58,362 nt of DNA from assembly GCA_905209725.1 (NCBI GenBank), contig CAJLTZ010000002.1:1-58362 (forward strand). The letters run 5' to 3'. The DNA is from an uncultured Muribaculaceae bacterium. GTDB lineage: Bacteria; Bacteroidota; Bacteroidia; Bacteroidales; Muribaculaceae. Position 1 is the stretch's first letter. Each line of letters opens with the position of its first letter. This document shows, piece by piece, positions 34,552 to 42,526 of this stretch. A program made the position numbers and the translations under genes. The notes under the pieces were generated by a model that worked only from the letters and a program-made list of their open reading frames with translations, was not told the origin of the DNA and did no database searches.

Positions 34552-35129
34552 CAAAGCATTGTCAATGCCTGTTTAATGGCCTTTTCAGTGGAAAGGCCGG
34601 GGGTTTCGGCGAAAAGTTTGCCGAGCACTTTGCGACTCTGCTGCTGGGTGAAGCCGAGCATCACCAGAGCCTGGAGCGCGTCGTCGAAAGATTCCCCCTG
34701 GGGCATACTTCTATTTAACGCCGAGGCATCGATTTTTATTTTATCCTTAAGGTCAACAATGATGCGTTGTGCGGTGCGGGCTCCGATTCCTTTCACGGCC
34801 TTGAGCACATTTTCATTTCCATTGGCGATGGCCTGCTCAAGCTGGTCGGCCGTGCATCCCGACAGGATGAGGCGTGCGGTGTTGGGCCCCACTCCGCTCA
34901 CACCGATAAGAAGGCGGAAGAGCTCGCGGCTCCGCTTGGTGAGAAAACCATATAGGATATGGGCATCCTCACGGATGGATTCGTGCACATAAAGTTTTGC
35001 CTGAGGGGCTGTCTGGATGGAGGGGTAATCGATGAGGGTAATGTTAATCTCATATCCTATGCCGCTGCAGTCGATCACGGCATATGTAGGGGTAATCTCG
35101 GCGACTGCGCCACTTATGTAGTCAATCAT
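34551..35129 (-). CDS. ruvA: Holliday junction branch-migration protein RuvA
   Basis: A 192-residue protein that binds four-way junctions and loads the RuvB motor. Domain I is an OB fold (MIDYISGAVAEI to about 65), domain II has two helix-hairpin-helix motifs (LIGVSGVGPNTARLIL and VKGIGARTAQRIIVDLKDK), and domain III (about 148-192) contacts RuvB. It starts 10 nt after the barrel gene and is coupled to sprA. ruvB and ruvC are not in the window. Confidence 0.96.
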   Translation of the reverse strand: MIDYISGAVAEITPTYAVIDCSGIGYEINITLIDYPSIQTAPQAKLYVHESIREDAHILYGFLTKRSRELFRLLIGVSGVGPNTARLILSGCTADQLEQAIANGNENVLKAVKGIGARTAQRIIVDLKDKIKIDASALNRSMPQGESFDDALQALVMLGFTQQQSRKVLGKLFAETPGLSTEKAIKQALTML

Positions 35130-35139
35130 ATTTGATAAA

Positions 35140-35829
35140 TTATTTGACGCGGAACCAGTAGCCGACGCTGATGGAGATGGTCATGGGGTTGCTGCCACGC
35201 AATGTTTCCGCGCGTCCCGACTTGAGCACATTGCCAAGGCCGAAATAAAACCTGGCGTCAAGATAGATGGAATTGCGGCGGTTGATGCTGAATTCGCCGC
35301 CGATGCCTCCGGATATGCCATAGTCCACCTTCTGATGCACCGGCATTGCATACTGATAGGAAGTGTGCACAGGAAAATTGGGCACAGAGCCCACATGGGC
35401 GTAATCGAAATTGGATTTTGTGGACTCTCCTAAGAAGAAGCTCACAGATGGGCCGGCATTAATAAAGAATCTTCCGCGGCGGCCGAAATAGATATGGGCG
35501 AGGAATGGCACCTGGATATAATTCAGGGTGCGCTCATAATTAAATGGCTTATCCTCGAAATCCTCTTTCCATCCTCGCTGCTCCCAATTGGCCTCAATGA
35601 TGAATCCGAAATGGTTTTCCTCGATATATCTGAAAGTGATACCGGCATTTCCTCCCGCAATCATCGATTGCGCCACTGAAGGGGTGAATTCCACACGTGA
35701 GAAGTTGACGCCACCCTTCACACCGAGCGCGATATTGGCGCTGTAATGAGTCTGGGCGGCGAGATTGCCCACGCATAGGAGCAGCGCAGCAAGCAGGAGG
35801 GAGAGGATGGATTTGCGTCGTGTCATCAT
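35140..35829 (-). CDS. PorT-family outer-membrane beta-barrel protein
   Basis: A 229-residue protein with a signal peptide ending near LAAQ (residue 26) and about eight amphipathic strands. The last segment, MTISISVGYWFRVK, ends with an aromatic/basic pattern expected of a barrel. Features such as LGVKGGVNFSRVEF, INAGPSVSFFLGE and YGISGGIGGEFSI fit the outer-membrane barrel family named after PorT. Whether it is the true T9SS PorT/SprT is uncertain, but its place in the sprA operon is suggestive. ATG 35829 overlaps the LysM gene stop by 4 nt. Confidence 0.85.
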   Translation of the reverse strand: MMTRRKSILSLLLAALLLCVGNLAAQTHYSANIALGVKGGVNFSRVEFTPSVAQSMIAGGNAGITFRYIEENHFGFIIEANWEQRGWKEDFEDKPFNYERTLNYIQVPFLAHIYFGRRGRFFINAGPSVSFFLGESTKSNFDYAHVGSVPNFPVHTSYQYAMPVHQKVDYGISGGIGGEFSINRRNSIYLDARFYFGLGNVLKSGRAETLRGSNPMTISISVGYWFRVK

Positions 35830-37766
35830 TTCACGATTGTTTTCTCGATTGTGTCATAGGGAGTGAAGCGAAGCATGTAGACCACCGGGTTGAGCATGCC
35901 GCCCCAGTTGCTCTGGCGCACGAGGTCGAAGTCGCTCTGCACGCCCCCGTCGGTGGGTTTGAATGCATTCAGTTCGCCGCCGGTATTAGCCATCTGGCTA
36001 AGGAAATATGTAGCAGTGTCATAGCCCATGCCGGCATAAAGGGGAATGGAGCGGACAGGCTGGCGGTCGAAGAGACTCTTGTAATACATCAGGAAGCGCT
36101 TTCCCGCATCGGAATCCTTGTCGAAATAGAAGCGCGAGGGAATCATTACATTTAATTCATGCAGAGGTTCGGAGAGGGATTCATCGAAAACCACCCAGTT
36201 GGGACGTCCCAGCACTAAGATTTCGGCCAGAGGATTCTCATTCTTCTTATCGGATATGATTTTCAGCATGTCGGCCACCTCCTGCTTTTTCACAGGATAG
36301 CCATATACTATTATCTTGTCGTTGTCCTTGAGAGGACGGGCAGTGAACAGTTCCGCTGTCTGATTGGCAAGCAAGCGTTCCTGCGGCCAGATGGCCCGGA
36401 GCGCGCCGGCAAGCTGGTCGTTGTCGTCCACCGGCCCCATCACAAGCTGATAGTCGGGATATGTGTCGCGGACATGGAGCGCAATGGCGTCGTTGAAATA
36501 ATTCGACGGGGTGAGAAGCTGCACAAGGTAGGGATTATCCTCATAAGCCTCGCTGCGGATATCAAATGTATTTACGAAAGGTGTGCGTGTAGTGGTGGAA
36601 TAATCCACGAGATAAGAAGGAAGATTCTTGTCGGCAGTCGACACAATCACAGTAGGATTGGCCTTCTTTATTGCCGCCACCACGTCGGCCTGCTGTCTGT
36701 TACCTTCAATGGCCACGAGGTCGATCTTGAAATCAGCGCATTTCAGCCGGTCGACGGCTGTGAGCATTCCTCGCATGAACTCAAGGTCCTTGTTGGAATC
36801 CGGGTCGGAAAGCACCACAGCCATTTTCACGAAGCGGGCACTGTCTACGGGCGTGATTCCATGCACATCCTCATAGATATCCTTCACGCCCTCCTTGGAG
36901 AGTTCTCTGGGGTCAACCTTGTCGACCACTCGTTCCACTGTGTCCTTGCTGATTACGGGAACTGAGATTATCTGGTTTTTCTTGGGTTTCTCGGCACCCG
37001 GATTGGCATCCTTAAGACGATCAACGGATACGCCCTCCTTGCGGGCAATCGACGACCATGTCTCATCCTTCTCCACCTTATGCGATTCGAATCCTGCGAG
37101 ATTCTCCTCGGTGATTTTCTCTACTTTCTGCTCCACGCCGGCACCCTTCTTCGGAAGTTTGATCACGCTTCCTGCCTGGAAATTCTTTTCCGACATTCCG
37201 GGGTTGAGTTCGAGAAGGGAGGCCACGGTGAAACCACCCTTGCGGGCGAGGGCATACATAGTGTCGCCGCTCTTAACGGTATAAAACTGGTCATCCTCAA
37301 GCGCATCGCGCACGCTCTGGAGGGTGAGTTCCTCACCGGCCTTGATGCCATGCTTGCTCGCAGGATTCAGTTTGTAGATGGTTTCCACGGGGATGCCGTA
37401 TGTGCGCGAGATGCTGTAGACAGTTTCGCCCTTCTTCACCAAATGCTTGAGCGGGGAACGGTCGAGATGCTCGGGAGCAGCCTTCACCGGGGTCCTCACC
37501 TTGGCTTCGCTTTCCACAGGGTAATAGATATTGGCCCCCTTCTGCATGTCGCCGAGCACATCTGCATTCAGCTTCTGCAGCACGGCATCATCCCAGTCAA
37601 ACTGACGGGCAATGCCGAAAAGGGAATCACCCTTCTTCACCTTATATACATAATACTGCTGCCCGAGAATCTCTACCACAGGGAGATTGGGACTGGAGGC
37701 AGTTAATGCCGGAATATACAATGCGGCCACGAGAGCCGAAACGAGGATACGTCTGAAAAGTTTCAT
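35826..37766 (-). CDS. Four-LysM protein with periplasmic-binding-like C-terminal domain
   Basis: A 646-residue envelope protein. After a signal peptide (about 1-23) come four LysM repeats: YKVKKGDSLFGIARQF, LVKKGETVYSISRTYG, YTVKSGDTMYALARKG and HKVEKDETWSSIARKE, covering about residues 35-285. The C-terminal half (about 310-646) resembles a type I periplasmic-binding fold (VKMAVVLSDPDSN, PTVIVSTADKN, TPFVNTFDI, SRFYFDKDSDAG). LysM domains bind peptidoglycan; the second half could bind a ligand or, like LpoA, a penicillin-binding protein. I chose ATG 37766 because the longer frame adds 48 residues before an obvious signal peptide. First gene of the operon with the barrel, ruvA and sprA. Confidence 0.87.
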   Translation of the reverse strand: MKLFRRILVSALVAALYIPALTASSPNLPVVEILGQQYYVYKVKKGDSLFGIARQFDWDDAVLQKLNADVLGDMQKGANIYYPVESEAKVRTPVKAAPEHLDRSPLKHLVKKGETVYSISRTYGIPVETIYKLNPASKHGIKAGEELTLQSVRDALEDDQFYTVKSGDTMYALARKGGFTVASLLELNPGMSEKNFQAGSVIKLPKKGAGVEQKVEKITEENLAGFESHKVEKDETWSSIARKEGVSVDRLKDANPGAEKPKKNQIISVPVISKDTVERVVDKVDPRELSKEGVKDIYEDVHGITPVDSARFVKMAVVLSDPDSNKDLEFMRGMLTAVDRLKCADFKIDLVAIEGNRQQADVVAAIKKANPTVIVSTADKNLPSYLVDYSTTTRTPFVNTFDIRSEAYEDNPYLVQLLTPSNYFNDAIALHVRDTYPDYQLVMGPVDDNDQLAGALRAIWPQERLLANQTAELFTARPLKDNDKIIVYGYPVKKQEVADMLKIISDKKNENPLAEILVLGRPNWVVFDESLSEPLHELNVMIPSRFYFDKDSDAGKRFLMYYKSLFDRQPVRSIPLYAGMGYDTATYFLSQMANTGGELNAFKPTDGGVQSDFDLVRQSNWGGMLNPVVYMLRFTPYDTIEKTIVK

Positions 37767-37786
37767 CAGAAATCGGTTTTGAAATG

Positions 37787-37794
37787 CAAATTTA
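37787..37794 (-). promoter_or_regulatory. -7 element of the LysM-PorT-ruvA-sprA operon
   Basis: Reads TAAATTTG on the minus strand, about 20 bp upstream of the ATG at 37766. No consensus -33 is seen at the right distance. The intergenic region is shared with the divergent Fur gene. Confidence 0.45.
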
Positions 37795-37837
37795 ATTAAA
37801 ATTGCGGATAGTTGGGAGTAAAGTCCCCTCAATTTAT

Positions 37838-37845
37838 TAAATTTG
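37838..37845 (+). promoter_or_regulatory. -7 element of the Fur-family gene
   Basis: TAAATTTG, 45 bp before the ATG at 37891. The -33 match is poor. Confidence 0.45.
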
Positions 37846-37890
37846 CACTGAATCTCAGAAAATGACAGAGACTTAAAGCCCAAAATTGAG

Positions 37891-38340
37891 ATGGACAGCA
37901 AGGAAATCAAGGAGAAGGAAAGGATAAGGAGGGAGAGTGTTCTGGCGCATCATGGAGTGCGCCCCACGGCAATGCGCACGCTCGTATATTCAGCAATTGA
38001 GGATATGGGATGCGCCTTTGGGGTGCACGACATCGAGCAGGCTCTCGACACGGCCGACCGCAGCACTATCTTCCGCACTATCAGCCTCTTTGTCGACCAT
38101 CATCTGCTTCATCACGTGGAGGATGGCTCGGGGGAGAAGAAATATTGTCTATGCCGCCACGAGGAGGAAAATTGCGTGTCGGAGATGCACTGCCATTTCT
38201 ATTGCGAACGGTGCGGCGTGACACGCTGCCTTGAGGATGTGCATGTGCCGCAAGTATCACTACCGAAGGGATATCGCGTGTATGGCGTGGAATACCTGCT
38301 GCGCGGCATATGCCCCAGGTGCGCCACCCAAGAGGATTGA
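37891..38340 (+). CDS. Fur-family metal/peroxide-responsive repressor
   Basis: A 149-residue regulator. The winged helix (about 10-80) includes RPTAMRTLVYSAIED and DRSTIFRTISLFVDH (recognition helix). The C-terminal domain has the structural zinc cysteines C105-xx-C108 and C141-xx-C144, plus a His/Cys-rich stretch HCHFYC (100-105). These features fit Fur, Zur or PerR and do not decide between them; the lack of a long His-rich N terminus slightly favours Zur or a general Fur. It converges with dnaA, separated by 46 bp. Confidence 0.92.
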   Translation: MDSKEIKEKERIRRESVLAHHGVRPTAMRTLVYSAIEDMGCAFGVHDIEQALDTADRSTIFRTISLFVDHHLLHHVEDGSGEKKYCLCRHEEENCVSEMHCHFYCERCGVTRCLEDVHVPQVSLPKGYRVYGVEYLLRGICPRCATQED

Positions 38341-38370
38341 GGATTGAGGGTTGATCACACAATCCCACTC

Positions 38371-38390
38371 AATTCAAAATTCAAAATTAA
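38371..38390 (-). repeat. AT-rich heptamer repeat between fur and dnaA
   Basis: On the minus strand, about 2.5 units of period-7 TTTTGAA sit just past the dnaA stop, with the fur stop on the other side. It is the same family as the repeats after ftsH and recR. Confidence 0.55.
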
Positions 38391-39781
38391 CTGAAAAGTT
38401 GCGACTCGATGGCCTCTACGGCCTCTGCAAGCTCGCGGCTATAGGCGAGACGGTCGCTGATGGCGCTGATGCCATGAAGCACAGTGGCATGTTTGCGATT
38501 GAGTTTAGCGCCGATTGCGGGCGACGACAGGCTCGTGTGCTTCTTGCAGAGATACATTATCATCTGCCGGGCATCGGCGATGTCGCGCAGACGGCTCTTC
38601 GAGAAAATGGCATCCGGATTGAGACGATAGAATTCAGCCGTGTTCTCCACAATCATGTCGAAATTCACGGTCTTCTTTGTCGGAGTCTTCACAAGATGGC
38701 TTATCACCTCGCGGGCAAGTTCGATGGTGATGGGCTGGTTGAGCTTTATGGAGCGTGTGTAGAGGCCCATCACGATTCCCTCCAGTTCGCGCACCGAGCT
38801 TTCGCTGCTGGCTGCTATCAGGTCGATTATCTCGTCGGAAAGATCGAGACCGTTGCGGTTGGCCTTGAAATGAAGTATCTTCCTGCGCAATTCATAATCG
38901 GGATTCTCGAGAGGCTCTGTGATACCCCATTTGAATCGGTCGATAAGGCGGTCGGCGATTCCGTCAAGTTCCATGGGAGGACGGTCGCAGGTGAACACCA
39001 GTTTCTTATTGTGCTGATGCAGATGGTTGAAGATGGGGAAGAGTGCATCGGCCGTGCCCACCTTGCCGGAGAGTTCCTGAAGGTCGTCGAAGAGAATGGC
39101 GTCCATGCTCTGGAACCAGTTGATGAAATCGGGAATCTCCTTCTTCATCGTGGCGGAGGCGTACATGTTCTGGAACTGCCTCATGGTGACGAAAAGCACA
39201 CGCGCTCTGGGATTACGCTCCTTGATGCGGATGCCAATGGCCTGGATGAGATGGGTTTTGCCCACACCTACATTGCCATAAAGGAAGAAGGGATTGAAGT
39301 CGGGTTTCTCGGGATGGTCGGCGATATGCTGCGCGATGGTGAAGGGAAGCTGGTTGCTGCGCCCCACACAATAGTTCTCGAAATTCAACGAACTTACGAG
39401 CTGAGGGTCAAACTGGGAGGAACGGCTCTCCACCGGATCCTTCTCCACCTGCTGCTGAAGTTTGCTCGCTATCACATGCGATTGCTGCGGACTCTGGATC
39501 TTTACCTTTGAACCGGGATCGCCTTTGATCACCTCCCATTCATATCCAAGACTGACGTTCTCCCCGAAACAGCGACGCAGAGCAAATTTGAAAATGTTAT
39601 AGAACTCATTCTCATATTTGTCCACATAGAATTTCGAGGGAACGGTGAGCTCAAGACGACCGTCGGCATACGATACAGGCTCGATGCATGCAAACCATGT
39701 ATCATAACGTTGCTGACCCACATTGGAGCGGACCAGTTCCATGCACTGCTGCCATTTCTGTTTTAATTCGTCCTGATTCAT
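38387..39781 (-). CDS. dnaA: Chromosomal replication initiator DnaA
   Basis: A 464-residue AAA+ initiator. Domain I (about 1-80, LKQKWQQCMELV) is followed by a Gln-rich linker. Walker A GNVGVGKT is at 169-176, then ILFDDLQELSGK (Walker B) and SSVRELEGI (sensor 2 region). Domain IV carries the DnaA-box-reading helix with KLNRKHATVLHGI. The ATG at 39781 gives the standard N terminus; a longer frame adds 47 unlikely residues through an AT-rich leader. Confidence 0.97.
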   Translation of the reverse strand: MNQDELKQKWQQCMELVRSNVGQQRYDTWFACIEPVSYADGRLELTVPSKFYVDKYENEFYNIFKFALRRCFGENVSLGYEWEVIKGDPGSKVKIQSPQQSHVIASKLQQQVEKDPVESRSSQFDPQLVSSLNFENYCVGRSNQLPFTIAQHIADHPEKPDFNPFFLYGNVGVGKTHLIQAIGIRIKERNPRARVLFVTMRQFQNMYASATMKKEIPDFINWFQSMDAILFDDLQELSGKVGTADALFPIFNHLHQHNKKLVFTCDRPPMELDGIADRLIDRFKWGITEPLENPDYELRRKILHFKANRNGLDLSDEIIDLIAASSESSVRELEGIVMGLYTRSIKLNQPITIELAREVISHLVKTPTKKTVNFDMIVENTAEFYRLNPDAIFSKSRLRDIADARQMIMYLCKKHTSLSSPAIGAKLNRKHATVLHGISAISDRLAYSRELAEAVEAIESQLFS

Positions 39782-40141
39782 CTTGATACTTACACGGAGG
39801 TTTTTATCCCCGGAGGGGCTTAGCGACCACAAAATAACAACAAAAATTTGTAAAAAAAAAATGGTACAAACCATTGCAAAATTGAGGAAAAACTTAGTAG
39901 GCTGAATTTCAGAAATTTGCAATCACGGGCACTAAATTGCACCCATTTTTATACATATCATTCTAATTAGCAGATTATTACAATCAATGATACAGATTTT
40001 ATCAAAACGTTCCACATTGTGGACAATCCCCACCTCAACCGCTATAAAGCAAAGCAGATGCACGTGGAACAAAGAGCGCTGAATTTTTTTTGAAAAAAAT
40101 TTTTCCGGCAAGATAAATTTGTTTATTTCGGCATTAAGGAG
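39782..40141. promoter_or_regulatory. AT-rich dnaA upstream region with DnaA-box-like palindrome
   Basis: About 390 bp separate dnaA and thiS. Near dnaA lies a CCCC-GGA-GGGG hairpin (39808-39818) and an inverted repeat AATGGT-N4-ACCATT (39860-39875). Further on TCCACA-T-TGTGGA (40012-40024) is a perfect palindrome whose right half extends to TGTGGACAA, one mismatch from the complement of the DnaA box TTATCCACA. Long A/T tracts surround these. This could be autoregulation of dnaA or part of an origin; only one good box is visible, so I do not call oriC. Confidence 0.4.
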
Positions 40142-40149
40142 TAATTTTG
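40118..40149 (+). promoter_or_regulatory. Promoter of the thiamine operon
   Basis: TTTG at 40118-40121, 20 bp, TAATTTTG at 40142-40149. The leader to the thiS ATG at 40172 is only about 15-20 nt, too short for a TPP riboswitch. Confidence 0.65.
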
Positions 40150-40171
40150 TAAGAATCATAAAAAGTATGCG

Positions 40172-40375
40172 ATGAAGATAACCTTCAATAACAGCCCGCT
40201 TGAACTTCCGCTCCATGACGCTACTCTCGGGTGGCTTATCGGCTGGAAGGGAATAGCAGCCGGAGGAATGGCAGTGGCGGTGAACAATAAACTGGTGGTA
40301 CGCTCAAAATGGGACACTTTCGCGCTCCATGAGGGCGACAATGTGGTGGTGATTTCCGCCGCATTCGGTGGTTGA
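40172..40375 (+). CDS. thiS: Sulfur carrier protein ThiS
   Basis: A 67-residue ubiquitin-like protein ending in the required Gly-Gly. Its C-terminal thiocarboxylate donates sulfur to the thiazole synthase ThiG. The core MKITFNNSPLEL and HEGDNVVVISAAFGG fit the family. First gene of the operon; the gene normally needed to adenylate it (thiF) is not found here. Confidence 0.93.
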   Translation: MKITFNNSPLELPLHDATLGWLIGWKGIAAGGMAVAVNNKLVVRSKWDTFALHEGDNVVVISAAFGG

Positions 40376-40418
40376 CGGCCCTCCTACTAATTCGTTATCC
40401 TCAAACAAAACCCGACAG

Positions 40419-41015
40419 ATGGCAGAGAAATTCCTAACGATAGTGATCACGAGCCCCGAAGCCGTGGAGCGGGAGGCGGAAAAAATTGCCCGTCTTCTCG
40501 ACAGCGGCGTCGACTTTGTGCACATCCGCAAGCCCGACTGGTCGCTCCAGGATGTGCGTCATCTCATCGAGGATATCCCTTACCGCCTCAGGAACAGGCT
40601 ACGCCTTCACGGCCATTTCGCCCTTCTTGACGAGATGAACCTTGCCGGCGTGCATCTCAACTCACGCTGTCCTCAGGCTCCGGCAAATGCCGCCACAGCA
40701 ACCCGCTCGTGCCATGGGCTCGATGAAATCGCCGGATGCGACAAGATGGCATATGTCACTCTCTCGCCAATATTCGACTCTATATCGAAATCCGGATATA
40801 AGTCGCGCTTCGACATCCGAGAGTTATCGTCTGCAATTGCTGGGAAAAGGGTAGTGGCTCTCGGTGGAGTCACCCCGGAGAATATAAAGGAGCTGCGCGA
40901 TGCGGGATTTTTCGGCGCTGCTTTGTTAGGATATATATGGGAGGGGAATTTTGAGGATAAACTTCAACATTTAATGGAGCGTCTCCATGAGGAGTTGCTG
41001 CAGAAAATGCAATAG
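40419..41015 (+). CDS. TenI-like thiamine phosphate synthase homologue
   Basis: A 198-residue TIM-barrel protein of the ThiE/TenI superfamily (HIRKPDW, NLAGVHLNSRC, YVTLSPIFDSISKSGYKS, VVALGGVTPENI). It lacks the canonical pyrophosphate-binding and QVRMK-type signatures present in the next gene, so it is more likely a thiazole tautomerase (TenI-like) than a second synthase. I chose ATG 40419 over the TTG at 40368 because homology begins at FLTIVITSPE. It lies between thiS and thiE. Confidence 0.8.
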   Translation: MAEKFLTIVITSPEAVEREAEKIARLLDSGVDFVHIRKPDWSLQDVRHLIEDIPYRLRNRLRLHGHFALLDEMNLAGVHLNSRCPQAPANAATATRSCHGLDEIAGCDKMAYVTLSPIFDSISKSGYKSRFDIRELSSAIAGKRVVALGGVTPENIKELRDAGFFGAALLGYIWEGNFEDKLQHLMERLHEELLQKMQ

Positions 41016-41027
41016 AAAACTCAGATT

Positions 41028-41657
41028 ATGTTGCAATACATCACAAATACCGACTGCGGCGTAAGCGTGCCCGACCAGGTACGCACCGTGATAGAAGGGG
41101 GCTGCCGCTGGATTCAGGTCCGCATGAAGGACGCCAGCGACGGCGAGATTTCCGAGGTGATCAAGGAGATCAAGCCCCTGTGCCTCGAAAAGGAAGCATT
41201 CCTGATATTGAACGACCGCGTGGAGCTGGCCAAAGACCTCGACGTAGGTGGAGTGCATCTCGGCAAGACCGACATGCTTCCCTCCAAGGCCCGTATGATT
41301 CTCGGCCCGGCTGCCGTGATTGGCGTCACTGCCAACACCATCGACGACATCATTGCCGTGCGCAGCCTCGACGTGGACTATATCGGCATGGGTCCTTATG
41401 CCGACACCCGAACCAAGAAGCACCTCGCTCCCATCCTCGGACTGGAGGGAATCCGCTCCCTCTGCAATCATATGCTCGAGAAGGAGATCAACATTGCCCA
41501 TGTGGCTGTGGGAGGAATCACTCTCGATGATGTGGTGCCGCTGATGGAGGCAGGAGTAAATGGCATCGCCGTGAGCGGAGCCATCGCAAAAGCCCCCGAC
41601 ATCCGCAAAGCCACTGAGGATTTCCTTAAGGCTCTCGAACCATTCGAGAAAAAATAA
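41028..41657 (+). CDS. thiE: Thiamine phosphate synthase
   Basis: A 209-residue enzyme coupling HMP-pyrophosphate with thiazole phosphate to give thiamine phosphate. It has all expected blocks: IQVRMKDAS, ILNDRVELAKDLDVGGVHLG, GVTANT, YIGMGPYADTRTKK and VAVGGITLDDV. It starts 12 nt after the TenI-like gene. Confidence 0.94.
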   Translation: MLQYITNTDCGVSVPDQVRTVIEGGCRWIQVRMKDASDGEISEVIKEIKPLCLEKEAFLILNDRVELAKDLDVGGVHLGKTDMLPSKARMILGPAAVIGVTANTIDDIIAVRSLDVDYIGMGPYADTRTKKHLAPILGLEGIRSLCNHMLEKEINIAHVAVGGITLDDVVPLMEAGVNGIAVSGAIAKAPDIRKATEDFLKALEPFEKK

Positions 41658-41732
41658 TGCATGCAGAAGGGCATCCCACAAAGCGCATCATATTGCGCAT
41701 TCCATTAAGAACAACCAACTTTAACAACATAC

Positions 41733-42509
41733 ATGAACGACATATTGAAAATCGGCGACCGCGAGTTCGGCTCACGCCTTTTTGTGGGGACAGGTAAGTT
41801 TTCATCGCCCGACGTGATGCTTGAAGCCATCAAGGCGAGCGGTTCGGAAATGATTACTGTGGCCATGAAGCGTGTGAACATGCTCAATGAGGCCACCGAC
41901 GAGATGCTCACGCATATCGACCGTGAGCATGTGCAGCTGCTGCCCAACACTTCGGGAGTGCGCACAGCCGACGAGGCCGTGCTCGCAGCCCAGATGAGCC
42001 GCGAAATCTTCCATACGAATTTCATCAAACTTGAGATCCACCCCGATCCCAAATACCTTATGCCCGACCCCATCGCCACGCTCGACGCAACACGCCGTCT
42101 TGCCGAGGATGGTTTCACGGTGCTTCCTTACATTCAGGCCGACCCTGTGCTGTGCAAACTTCTTGAGGAGGCAGGCGCTGCAGCCGTGATGCCCCTTGCC
42201 GCCCCTATCGGCACAAACAAGGGTCTTGTGACGCGCGACATGCTTGAGATCATCATCGAGCAGAGCCGCGTGCCCGTGGTGGTTGACGCCGGACTCGGAG
42301 CGCCGTCGCACGCCGCCGATGCCATGGAGATGGGCGCTGACGCTGTGCTTGTCAACACTGCAATCGCAGTGGCCGGCGACCCCGTGGAGATGGCTCGCGC
42401 TTTCCGACTCGCCGTGGAGGCCGGACGTATGGCTTTCAATGCCGGTCTCGGTTCCGTTTCAAAACACGCCCAGGCCACCAGCGAACTCACCGCCTTCCTT
42501 AATTCCTAA
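41733..42509 (+). CDS. thiG: Thiazole synthase ThiG
   Basis: A 258-residue TIM-barrel enzyme making the thiazole ring from deoxyxylulose phosphate, dehydroglycine and ThiS-COSH. Lys99 (FIKLEIHPD) is the expected Schiff-base residue. SRLFVGTGKFSS, MPLAAPIGTNKGL, VVDAGLGAPSHAADAMEMG and FNAGLG are typical. A 75-bp spacer precedes it. Confidence 0.96.
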   Translation: MNDILKIGDREFGSRLFVGTGKFSSPDVMLEAIKASGSEMITVAMKRVNMLNEATDEMLTHIDREHVQLLPNTSGVRTADEAVLAAQMSREIFHTNFIKLEIHPDPKYLMPDPIATLDATRRLAEDGFTVLPYIQADPVLCKLLEEAGAAAVMPLAAPIGTNKGLVTRDMLEIIIEQSRVPVVVDAGLGAPSHAADAMEMGADAVLVNTAIAVAGDPVEMARAFRLAVEAGRMAFNAGLGSVSKHAQATSELTAFLNS

Positions 42510-42526
42510 TACTTATACAAATTGAC

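Noticed and set aside
36955..36975. CTGAGA-type start of a TPP aptamer
   Set aside because: It lies inside the LysM coding sequence, lacks the rest of the aptamer and is not upstream of a thiamine gene.
38351..39511. 386-codon + frame opposite dnaA
   Set aside because: DnaA is complete on the minus strand; this is its antisense shadow.
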